DNA from: a virus
Virus record (IMG/VR): IMGVR_UViG_3300032291_000789
Span: 1-27,787 of that record
Direction: 5' to 3' (one strand)
DNA length: 27,787 nucleotides
This document shows, piece after piece, positions 1-16,372 of this stretch. Position numbers and translations under genes: made by a program. Under the pieces are notes generated by a model. That model made no database searches and was not told where the DNA came from. It was given only the letters and a program-made list of their open reading frames with translations. Every line of letters starts with the position of its first letter. The stretch's first letter is position 1.

Positions 1-1
1 A

Positions 2-736
2 ACATTCTCTAAGGTCGAACTTACTACCAAGAAGATTCGTCTTGATTGGGAAGTAACAGCAGAATCATTGGAAGATGGTGTAGAAGGTGACGCTCTAGAA
101 GATCACTTGGTACGCTTGATGACCAACGCATTCGCAAATGATATCGAAGATCTCGCTATCAATGGTGATGGTGCAACAGGAGCATTCTTGTCAATCATGC
201 CAGGATTTATCAACAAGGTAAAGACAAACGGAGATGCACATGAGTCAGTAGTAACCGTAGCAGATAATGCTTGGACACCTGATGTAATGCAGGGTATCAT
301 CAATGCAATGCCACGTAAGTACCGTGCACTTAAGAATAATCTTAAGTTCTACGCAGGTACAGATGCATTTGGTGGAATCGTTAAGAACAACGGTACACTA
401 GCAGATGCAGTTGCAGAAGCATTCTCAGGCCAGATGCCAGGATCAACCCAGGCAAACCGCCAATCATACCTTGATGGTATCGGACAGACATTCGGTGGAG
501 CACGTACAACACGTGTTCTCGGAATTGAAGTTCAGGAAGTTCCTTACTACCCAGCAGGCTATATCGATTTGACATTCCCTGCAAACCGTGTATGGGGATT
601 CCAACGAGACATCACTGTAAACCGTGAATACGTAGCAAAGAAGGATACAATTGAATATACTGTATTCGTTCGCTTCGGTATCAACTGGGAAGAAGAGGAT
701 GCAATTGCATTCGCTGATTCCGCTGCAGATGCATAA
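2..736 (+). CDS. Major capsid protein, HK97 fold (3' part; 5' end outside window)
   Basis: The reading frame is open from the first bases of the window, so the N-terminus is missing and 244 residues are visible. The visible part has the feel of an HK97-type major capsid protein. It has an acidic helix region (VTAESLEDGVEGDALEDHL) followed by LMTNAFANDIEDLAINGDG, then a mixed alpha/beta body. It ends in a domain with GIEVQEVPYYP, FPANRVWGFQRDITVNREY and a closing beta strand, TVFVRFGINW. Position supports the call: a strong terminator follows immediately, then head-tail connector genes. All 11 visible Arg codons are CGN (none AGA/AGG), unlike the connector genes, which fits very high expression. 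A TTG at 68 could be taken as a start, but the frame continues upstream with conserved-looking sequence, so I treat the gene as truncated by the window edge. The call rests on family resemblance and synteny. Confidence 0.88.
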   Translation, partial: TFSKVELTTKKIRLDWEVTAESLEDGVEGDALEDHLVRLMTNAFANDIEDLAINGDGATGAFLSIMPGFINKVKTNGDAHESVVTVADNAWTPDVMQGIINAMPRKYRALKNNLKFYAGTDAFGGIVKNNGTLADAVAEAFSGQMPGSTQANRQSYLDGIGQTFGGARTTRVLGIEVQEVPYYPAGYIDLTFPANRVWGFQRDITVNREYVAKKDTIEYTVFVRFGINWEEEDAIAFADSAADA

Positions 737-757
737 TCTGTAAACAGTACCTTTAAT

Positions 758-787
758 GGGGGGCGGGAGGTCACTCTCCTGTCCCCC
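758..787 (+). terminator. Intrinsic terminator after major capsid gene
   Basis: A 12-bp stem (758-769 pairing with 776-787, two G-U pairs, five G-C pairs at the base) encloses a 6-base loop. A short T/A-rich stretch follows (TTAATACTTT). It lies 22 bases after the capsid stop codon and just upstream of the next promoter. The U-tract is weak, but the stem is very stable. Confidence 0.8.
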
Positions 788-799
788 TTAATACTTTAA

Positions 800-808
800 T
801 GATATAAT
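800..808 (+). promoter_or_regulatory. Extended -10 promoter for connector operon
   Basis: TGATATAAT is a perfect TATAAT (803-808) with a TG one base upstream, the extended -10 form. No -35 is recognisable; that region falls in the terminator stem. The predicted start near 815 would leave a leader of about 12 bases beginning at the AAGGAGG Shine-Dalgarno of the next gene (ATG at 827). Similar boxes recur ahead of other genes here. Confidence 0.7.
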
Positions 809-826
809 ACAAACAAGGAGGATACA

Positions 827-1261
827 ATGGAAAACAATAATTACAATCATCCGTTTTCAGCAGACAATGCAGAAGAGCATGACCATGTCGAAGCCCCAGT
901 GGTAGAGGCACCAGCAGAGCCAGTAGCAGAACCAGTAGCAGAGCCAGTTGTAGAAGCACCAGTTGTTGAGGCAGTAGTCGAAGCACCAGTAGCAGAAGAG
1001 CCAGTTCAGTCACTAGGATTTACAGAGACAGGTGCTATTGGATCAATGGCAGCAGACGGTCCAAAGAGAGATATTAGCCCAGAGCAAGGCATTGGAGACA
1101 AGGTTGCAATCTACTCAACAAGCAATGTTCGTTGGGAAGAAGCAAATGGAGCAATCTATAAGGGCGTTAATATCGTAACAAAAGAGCAAGCAGACAAGTG
1201 GCTAACTCGTTCACATGTTCGCATTGCAACACCCGAAGAAGTCCAAAAGGTTTTAGGGTAA
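827..1261 (+). CDS. Pro/Glu/Val/Ala-repeat protein next to capsid gene, function unknown
   Basis: A 144-residue protein with a strong Shine-Dalgarno (AAGGAGG, 5 bases before ATG). Residues 1-21 are polar and His/Asn-rich. Residues 22-60 are an acidic low-complexity tract built on imperfect PVAE/EAPVV units. Residues about 75-144 form a compact domain (VAIYSTSNVRWEEANGAIYKGVNIVTKEQADKWLTRSHVRIATPEEVQKVLG). The C-terminal domain resembles small proteins that follow the capsid gene in actinophages, whose role I cannot name with confidence. Being between the capsid and connector genes, a capsid-associated or decoration role is plausible, with the repeat as an extended stalk. It is first in an operon that runs through 3796. 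There is no signal peptide or membrane segment. Confidence 0.8.
   Translation: MENNNYNHPFSADNAEEHDHVEAPVVEAPAEPVAEPVAEPVVEAPVVEAVVEAPVAEEPVQSLGFTETGAIGSMAADGPKRDISPEQGIGDKVAIYSTSNVRWEEANGAIYKGVNIVTKEQADKWLTRSHVRIATPEEVQKVLG
890..1006 (+). repeat. Imperfect repeat encoding PVAE/EAPVV units
   Basis: Degenerate in-frame repeats of gcaccagtagcagagccagt type encode residues 22-60 of the preceding gene product. Units read EPVAEPVAEPVVEAPVVEA and close variants. The tract is acidic and proline-rich, so it is likely extended and disordered. Confidence 0.85.
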
Positions 1262-1267
1262 TTTAAT

Positions 1268-2164
1268 ATGGAGATATTGAGAGTTCCGCCATATGCAGAT
1301 ATACCTGTTAATTTTGTAGTTCCTGCGGGAATCACATCATCAACTATAACTGTCAACATAACCGATATGGCGGATCTTTCAGTATCTACTCTAACATTTT
1401 TAAACAAAATGGCAGGAAATGTTCTTAACATATCTTTGCCAGGAAATTACGACTCTTCTTATAGAGTTGAGATTATTAAAAATTTTGGGGTAGTTGGAGA
1501 AACAACTCTTCAAGATGAAACTTATGAGATTGTAAGACCATACGTAGACCCATCAACAAAAGGATCAACAGCCTCAGAGATTGCTACCTATGCTTTAAAT
1601 GAAGAAATTGCAAGAGCAGTAATTGATTCAATTGTTGTAGAAGGATTTTATTACAAGAAAAAGGTTTTACATTTTACGGGAACTGGAGCAGACTATCTGC
1701 CAATCTGGGATGACGTAAAGAAAATTTTAGCGGTATACGAAAACAACAAGTTAGTAGAAGACAGACAATACGAAGTATCATCAGACAAGACAGCAATTAT
1801 TGAAAAGTCATCTGATAACATTAATCGTGCAGAATCTTCTCCACTAGTTCTACCAGCAGCAGCATCAGATTCCTTGGACCCACAGTTTGTGTACAGAGGG
1901 TTTGGTAAGACTTGGGATTACCTAATAACTGTTGAGTATGGTCACACATCAGTTCCATCAGACATTGTTAGAGCAACTGAGATGCTAATCCACGACATAG
2001 AGTGTGGGAAGTTAGATCATTACAAGAGATTCGTTTCTTCTTACAACACAGATCAATACAGAATTCAATTTGATAAGGGTCTTTTCGAAGGAACAGGAAA
2101 CATAATTGTAGACAAGATACTTTCAAAGTATACTAAGTCTATTACAAAACTTGGGGTGTTGTAA
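1268..2164 (+). CDS. Head-tail connector / adaptor protein
   Basis: A 298-residue protein. The N-terminal ~95 residues look like a beta-rich domain. The middle and end carry helices reminiscent of head-tail adaptors: STASEIATYALNEEIARAVIDSI around residues 98-122, and near the C-terminus SDIVRATEMLIHDIECGKLDHYKRFV followed by YNTDQYRIQFDKGLFEGTGNIIVDKIL. This matches my memory of gp6/gp15-type connector families, which bind the portal after DNA packaging. It is followed by three genes of the same neck module, with start and stop overlapping the next gene by one base (TAATG). Nine of its ten Arg codons are AGA, in sharp contrast to the capsid gene. The ribosome site is modest (AGGG, 9 bases upstream). 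The exact adaptor subfamily is uncertain. Confidence 0.75.
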   Translation: MEILRVPPYADIPVNFVVPAGITSSTITVNITDMADLSVSTLTFLNKMAGNVLNISLPGNYDSSYRVEIIKNFGVVGETTLQDETYEIVRPYVDPSTKGSTASEIATYALNEEIARAVIDSIVVEGFYYKKKVLHFTGTGADYLPIWDDVKKILAVYENNKLVEDRQYEVSSDKTAIIEKSSDNINRAESSPLVLPAAASDSLDPQFVYRGFGKTWDYLITVEYGHTSVPSDIVRATEMLIHDIECGKLDHYKRFVSSYNTDQYRIQFDKGLFEGTGNIIVDKILSKYTKSITKLGVL

Positions 2165-2613
2165 TGACAGTTTGTGAAACTCCAGACTTTATATTTCCAA
2201 TGCAGGCATCCCTTTATCATCCAATTATTGAGCAGGGTGACTTTGGGGCAATTAAAAAGCAATGGGTTTTAGATAGAACTTTTGCTTGTAGTTTTTCATC
2301 AGGTGGCTCAGCATTTAAAGAAGATGTAAAGCCAAATGTAAACATTACTCAAAACTCACTTTTGGTTGGAAGAGCAAAATCAGACATAAGAATATCTTCA
2401 AGAGATAGCAAAAACGCACTAACAAATATATTGATAACAGATATAAGAGATCAAGCAGGAAACCTTATCTATATGGAAACCTCTGGGGTTAGATCTGGCA
2501 AGCCAACCTTATTTGAAATAGCAACCTGCGAACCATTTGTAGGACCATTCGGCGTTGTCGAGTCATTCAAGTTAGTTATTAGAAGATCAGAAAATCAATC
2601 AGGTGACCTATGA
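2164..2613 (+). CDS. Head-closure-like / neck protein
   Basis: A 149-residue protein whose ATG overlaps the previous stop by one base and whose stop overlaps the next start (ATGA). GGGGTG lies upstream as a ribosome site. The sequence is beta-rich, with an N-terminal segment (FIFPMQASLYHPIIEQGDFGAIKKQW) typical of small neck or head-closure proteins. It has no membrane or signal sequence. By position, second after the capsid module and before a gp10-like protein, it should be the stopper that closes the connector. All eight Arg codons are AGA. The name comes mostly from gene order. Confidence 0.6.
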   Translation: MTVCETPDFIFPMQASLYHPIIEQGDFGAIKKQWVLDRTFACSFSSGGSAFKEDVKPNVNITQNSLLVGRAKSDIRISSRDSKNALTNILITDIRDQAGNLIYMETSGVRSGKPTLFEIATCEPFVGPFGVVESFKLVIRRSENQSGDL

Positions 2614-3284
2614 AACCAGTCTATAATTCTAAGAAGTTTAAAAAGGAAATGAATAATATAATGAAGTATTCAATTGGCTTTCTTGATGGTGTTCAAAAAG
2701 GAAAGACTCCATTCTTAAGATCTTTGGGAGTCGATGCAGTTGAAATAATGAAACAGTTCGTAGACTCAAATGCAAGAGTAAATCCAGCAATGCTTCATCA
2801 TATCTATGAATGGAATAGAACAGGCAGTCCAGCAGCAAGACTATATGACATAAATTTTACAGTAAGCAACATTGGGCTATCTTTTAAATCATCATTTCGT
2901 CAATCAGAATCAATTCAGGATGGATCAAAAACACCATTCTATGACAAGGCAAGAATTATTGAGAACGGACTTTCAGTAGTTATTAAACCAAAAACATCAG
3001 AGGTTTTGGCTTTTGAAGAAGATGGAGAAATGGTGTTTACAAAAAAACCAATTAGAGTTTCTAATCCTGGAGGCGTTGAAGCACAGGGTGGATTTGAACA
3101 AACTATGGATCTATTTTTTAATAAATATTTTTCACAATCATTTTTGAGAACTAGTGGAGTTGCACAATATCTTGAAAACCCAGTAGTATATAAAAAGAAT
3201 TTAAGAGCAGGTAAAGCAAGAGGAAGAAGCAAAGGCCTTTCAACTGGATATACCTGGGTTGCTAATGCAGGGGTGGGTGCGTAA
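2610..3284 (+). CDS. Neck / tail-completion protein (HK97 gp10-like)
   Basis: A 224-residue protein with AGGTGA Shine-Dalgarno and a 4-base ATGA overlap with the preceding gene. Recognisable segments are a helical N-terminus, YEWNRTGSPAARLYDINFTVS (residues about 67-87), the stretch SIQDGSKTPFYDKARIIENG, and GGFEQTMDLFFNKYFSQSFL near residue 160. The tail is basic (RAGKARGRSKG). Comparable proteins occur between head closure and tail terminator genes in many siphophages of Actinobacteria and are usually assigned to the HK97 gp10 family. It probably acts at the head-tail joint. Confidence 0.65.
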   Translation: MKPVYNSKKFKKEMNNIMKYSIGFLDGVQKGKTPFLRSLGVDAVEIMKQFVDSNARVNPAMLHHIYEWNRTGSPAARLYDINFTVSNIGLSFKSSFRQSESIQDGSKTPFYDKARIIENGLSVVIKPKTSEVLAFEEDGEMVFTKKPIRVSNPGGVEAQGGFEQTMDLFFNKYFSQSFLRTSGVAQYLENPVVYKKNLRAGKARGRSKGLSTGYTWVANAGVGA

Positions 3285-3796
3285 TGGCTGCAGTAATTCA
3301 TCATCCACCAACAATTATTAACGCTTACTTGGCAGACAAGATAGGTCCAAGTTTTGATTCTTCTGGAGTAACCTATTTTTTCCCTACGCTGCCTACACAA
3401 ATAGATGATCTTATAAACACATTTCCTCAAAGTAATGGTGTCTTTGGAGTCTACGATAGAATGTTCAAGATGAGGAGAGAGGCTTTCCCATATATTAAGT
3501 GTGAGCAACTTTTGTATTACTTTTATTCTGTGGGTGAAGATGCACAAAAGAATATGATTATAACTCAGCAACAGATAAGCGACCTTTTAGATCAAGCAGA
3601 CGACTCAGCAAAAGATCTAAACGATTGGGCAAGAGCCAATGCTGGTGCTTGGGAGGCAGAGTCTCTTCCCCTGTTCTTCCACAACTTTAAGATCTATCAA
3701 CTAGAGGAGACACGAGATATTGTTGACTTTGCCACTGCCCGTACTTATGCGGGGAATAAGATAATTATCGACTACGACTGGCACCCAAACATCTAA
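3284..3796 (+). CDS. Tail terminator / tail completion protein
   Basis: A 170-residue protein starting one base inside the previous stop (TAATG). It lies directly before the tail tube gene, the usual place of the tail terminator that caps the tube and docks it to the neck. The N-terminus (MAAVIHHPPTIINAYLADKI) and the central FGVYDRMFKMRREAFPYIKCEQLLYYFYS fit small alpha/beta terminator proteins, but the family call is from position more than motif. It is the last gene of the connector operon; a new promoter begins 9 bases after its stop. Confidence 0.6.
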   Translation: MAAVIHHPPTIINAYLADKIGPSFDSSGVTYFFPTLPTQIDDLINTFPQSNGVFGVYDRMFKMRREAFPYIKCEQLLYYFYSVGEDAQKNMIITQQQISDLLDQADDSAKDLNDWARANAGAWEAESLPLFFHNFKIYQLEETRDIVDFATARTYAGNKIIIDYDWHPNI

Positions 3797-3804
3797 TAAA
3801 AAGG

Positions 3805-3813
3805 TAGTATAAT
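3805..3813 (+). promoter_or_regulatory. Promoter of tail tube gene
   Basis: TAGTATAAT with perfect TATAAT at 3808-3813, shortly after the preceding stop. No convincing -35. The predicted start near 3820 gives an untranslated leader of about 43 bases, the longest among the promoters seen here, ending in GAGGTGA and ATG at 3863. Confidence 0.65.
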
Positions 3814-3862
3814 TGAAGCGAGGAAACAACCCCCTTTTAATAAAATGAAAGAGGTGAGATAT

Positions 3863-4516
3863 ATGGCATACAGCCGTGGTTCAAGTAGTAACATCATCGT
3901 AGGTGCAGCAGCACTATTTACGCATGATGCAGGTCCAATCGGACTTGATGAGGATGGAAAGATTACCGATGCTCAAGCAGCAACAGATCTTCCAGTTCTT
4001 ACAGCATCAACAACATCATACAAGACAACATTGTCAGCAGACAATGCATACACAAATATCGGTTACACATCAAATGGTCTAGAACTAGCGTTCGAACCAG
4101 ATTTTGGTGAAGTAGCGGTAGATCAACTTCTCGACGTTGCTCGTTTATTCAAGCAAGGTATGACAGTTAACCTAAATACATCTTTCGCAGAGGCAACACT
4201 AGAAAATCTTCTAGTAGCAATTGCAGCAGATGACGGAGATTTATCTCCAGAAGCATCAGGTCTACAGACTCTTAAGATGTCTGCAGGAGATATTGGAGAC
4301 GTTCCTCTAGAGCGTGGTCTAGTAGCAGTAGGACCAGGTTCTGGTTCTGCAGCAGATCCAAAGGAAAGAATCTATGTTGCATACCGTGCACTCTCAATCG
4401 AGAGCGTAACAGTATCAGCAAAGCGTGATGAGGCTTCAATGTTTGAAGTATCATTCCGTCTTCTTCCAAACGATGACGCATCATACGGTAAGATCGTAGA
4501 TCGTTCACTCGCATAA
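3863..4516 (+). CDS. Major tail tube protein
   Basis: A 217-residue protein. I chose the ATG at 3863 because GAGGTGA lies 5 bases before it, and the protein begins MAYSRGSSSN, typical of tail tube proteins. An in-frame ATG at 3845 would add only six residues and lacks a good ribosome site. The protein has low Cys/Trp content and Ala/Asp/Thr-rich beta-type sequence (NAYTNIGYTSNGLELAFEPDFGEVAVDQLLDVARLF). Its C-terminal region, VSAKRDEASMFEVSFRLLPND, matches siphophage tail tubes. It is flanked by its own promoter and a strong terminator, so it is probably monocistronic. Seven of eight Arg codons are CGT, as expected for a very abundant product. It assembles around the tape measure into the tail tube. 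Confidence 0.85.
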   Translation: MAYSRGSSSNIIVGAAALFTHDAGPIGLDEDGKITDAQAATDLPVLTASTTSYKTTLSADNAYTNIGYTSNGLELAFEPDFGEVAVDQLLDVARLFKQGMTVNLNTSFAEATLENLLVAIAADDGDLSPEASGLQTLKMSAGDIGDVPLERGLVAVGPGSGSAADPKERIYVAYRALSIESVTVSAKRDEASMFEVSFRLLPNDDASYGKIVDRSLA

Positions 4517-4533
4517 TACAACTTAATATGAGA

Positions 4534-4557
4534 GGCTCAATCCTTCGGGGTTGGGCC
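4534..4557 (+). terminator. Intrinsic terminator with UUCG tetraloop after tail tube gene
   Basis: A 10-bp stem (GGCTCAATCC with GGGTTGGGCC, two G-U pairs) closes on a TTCG tetraloop and is followed by TTTCTGTTT. It begins 17 bases after the tail tube stop. A textbook rho-independent terminator. Confidence 0.93.
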
Positions 4558-4565
4558 TTTCTGTT

Positions 4566-4574
4566 TGGTATACT
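4566..4574 (+). promoter_or_regulatory. Extended -10 promoter giving a leaderless mRNA
   Basis: TGGTATACT: hexamer TATACT at 4569-4574. The next ATG begins at 4581, so if the hexamer occupies -12 to -7, the A of the ATG is +1. No Shine-Dalgarno precedes that ATG. The box sits immediately behind the tail tube terminator. Confidence 0.7.
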
Positions 4575-4580
4575 TGTATA

Positions 4581-5261
4581 ATGGCAACAAGTATATATCA
4601 AAAAAGAAAGTTTTACTTTGTAGATGGAACAGAGATTGTCGCTGCCCCCCTTAAAATAAAATATCTTAGAGATTTCCTAGAAAAATTTGAACTAATTAAA
4701 CAAGCAAAGACAGATGATGAATCTATATCTGTTTTAGTTGATTGTACTTTAATAGCAATGAAACAATACGCTCCACACATTAACACAACAGAGGAACTTG
4801 AAGACAATTTAGACCTTCCAACAATCTATGAAGTTCTAGATATTGCAGCAGGAATTAAGATTAATTCAAAATCAGAAGAGACTGTAAAGTCTCAGGCAGT
4901 AGAAAGCGGATCATCATGGGAAACCCTAGATTTGGCAAAATTAGAATCAGAGGTTTTTGTTCTTGGAATATGGAAAGACTATGAAGAATTAGAAGAGTCT
5001 TTGTCTATGTCAGAACTAACTGCAACACTTGAAATAAAAAGAGAACTAGAATATAACGATAAGAAATTCTTTGCAGCCATGAAAGGTATTGATCTTGATA
5101 AACAATCTGGCAAGGGTAATGAGTGGGAAGACATGAAAGCCAGAGTATTTAGCAAAGGAGCAACAGGTGATGGGAAAGATATTCTGGCCTTGCAAGGTAA
5201 AAATGCTGACAGGGCTGGCTTTGGAATAGGAAACGGTCTTACCTATGAGGTTTACGAATAG
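4581..5261 (+). CDS. Tail assembly chaperone, long form (G-T-like fused protein)
   Basis: A 226-residue protein in the place of the tail assembly chaperones, between tube and tape measure genes. Residues about 13-95 form the N-terminal (G-like) domain: DGT at 15-17, PLKI, VLVDC, IAMKQY and NLDLPTIY. Residues about 110-226 form a second domain (LSMSELTATLEIKRELEYNDKKFFAAMKGIDL), resembling the T-like extension that recruits tube subunits. In most siphophages this long form is made by a programmed frameshift. Here the frame is continuous and I found no slippery heptamer at the domain junction. A shorter paralogue follows. Start at ATG 4581: an upstream in-frame TTG at 4551 lies inside the terminator and is rejected. 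No ribosome site is seen; the transcript is predicted leaderless. Confidence 0.75.
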   Translation: MATSIYQKRKFYFVDGTEIVAAPLKIKYLRDFLEKFELIKQAKTDDESISVLVDCTLIAMKQYAPHINTTEELEDNLDLPTIYEVLDIAAGIKINSKSEETVKSQAVESGSSWETLDLAKLESEVFVLGIWKDYEELEESLSMSELTATLEIKRELEYNDKKFFAAMKGIDLDKQSGKGNEWEDMKARVFSKGATGDGKDILALQGKNADRAGFGIGNGLTYEVYE

Positions 5262-5281
5262 CCAAAAATGAGCCTGTCCTA

Positions 5282-5290
5282 TGGTATAAT
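5282..5290 (+). promoter_or_regulatory. Extended -10 promoter for short tail chaperone
   Basis: TGGTATAAT, with perfect TATAAT at 5285-5290, in the 55-base gap after the long chaperone. Predicted start near 5297 gives a 20-base leader with the strong Shine-Dalgarno AAGGAGGA (5305-5312) before ATG 5317. No -35 seen. Confidence 0.72.
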
Positions 5291-5316
5291 TGACTAAACC
5301 TTATAAGGAGGAAATC

Positions 5317-5640
5317 ATGGCTACAAAAGTTGAAGATAAAGAAGAACTACATCTTATCGACGGAACAAAGTTTGAAGTACGACCACTAAAAATCTCACTA
5401 CTAAAACCATTTATGAAGAAGTTTAATGAGTTGCAAGAAGTAGCAGAAGATAACGAAAAATCAATGAACGTTTTGCTAGACTGTGTGCAAATTGCTTTTA
5501 AGCAATATCTCCCACTGGTAGCAGAAAATCGAGAGGCGATTGAGGAAAATCTAGATCTTCCTACAGTCTATAAGATTATTGATGCAGCGTCAGGTATGAA
5601 ACTGGCAGATGCAACAGGTCTTCTAAACTCAATCAAATAA
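5317..5640 (+). CDS. Tail assembly chaperone, short form (G-like), paralogue of preceding gene
   Basis: A 107-residue protein whose whole length aligns to the N-terminal domain of the preceding gene. Both share DGT at residues 15-17, PLKI at 22-25, VLLDC/VLVDC, IA-KQY-P and ENLDLPT(V/I)Y. It ends where the other protein continues into its T-like domain. I chose ATG 5317 because of the perfect AAGGAGG and the MAT start shared with the paralogue; an in-frame start at 5290 lies inside the promoter box. It is likely to coat the tape measure in excess over the long form, as gpG does in phage lambda. The tape measure gene follows 18 bases later. Confidence 0.75.
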   Translation: MATKVEDKEELHLIDGTKFEVRPLKISLLKPFMKKFNELQEVAEDNEKSMNVLLDCVQIAFKQYLPLVAENREAIEENLDLPTVYKIIDAASGMKLADATGLLNSIK

Positions 5641-5658
5641 AGAAGAGGGTGTTAATGA

Positions 5659-15739
<10,081 letters not shown>

Positions 15740-15747
<8 letters not shown>

Positions 15748-16372
15748 TGAAGCAATTGTAGGCTACATGCAGGGTCGTAAAAAATATCACAGACCCAGTG
15801 GTATGCTATGGTCAGAAAACTCTGGAACACTTCAAAATGGTTTATATGTTCCAAATGGATACGAAATTGGATCAGACCCAGAAGGAATTGATGATGAAAA
15901 CCTTATAGATCAGTTTCTATTAATTACTGATGATAACAGAACGCCACTACAATTTAAAGAAGAGAGAATAGAAAAACGAGAGAGAATGATAAATGGCCGT
16001 ATGAGGTCTTATCATATTGCCGACAAACTTACCTTATCAACTAGTTGGTCACTAATCCCCTCAAGGTCTCACGCAGATGTTCCTACCTTTGATACAGTAA
16101 CTGGTTTGTCACAACATAAATCATATACAACAGATGGTGGAGCAGGTGGAGCAGACATGCTTGAATGGTATGACTCCCATAAGGGATCTTTCTGGGTCTT
16201 TCTTGCATACGACAGAAAGGGTATTTTTAAGGGAACACCTGAACCATACGATCACCTTCAGCAATATAATCAACTTATAGAAATGTTTGTTAGTGATTTT
16301 TCCTACTCTGTTGAAAAACGAGGGACAAAGTTTGACTACTGGAATGTCTCAATAAGCCTGGAAGAAGTATAA
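15740..16372 (+). CDS. Putative distal tail protein / minor tail protein
   Basis: A 210-residue protein starting 8 bases inside the tape measure gene, with GAGGAG at 15725-15730 as ribosome site. The place directly after the tape measure is usually that of the distal tail (Dit) protein, which forms the ring joining tube to hub. Visible stretches are MQGRKKYHRPSGMLWSENSG at the N-terminus, RERMINGRMRSYHIADKLTLSTSWSLIPSR in the middle, and a C-terminal strand-rich part (FVSDFSYSVEKRGTKFDYWNVSISLEEV). The sequence resembles a minor tail protein seen after the tape measure in actinophages. It is shorter and less clearly Dit-like than the SPP1/TP901-1 type, so the exact role is inferred from position. 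Confidence 0.6.

Noticed and set aside
68-736. Capsid protein starting at TTG 68
   Set aside because: The frame is open to the window edge and the upstream residues (TKKIRLDWEVTAES) continue the family-like sequence, so the gene is cut by the window.
4857-4900. Programmed frameshift at the domain junction of the long chaperone
   Set aside because: The frame is continuous, and the junction reads ATT AAT TCA AAA TCA GAA with no X XXY YYZ slippery heptamer.
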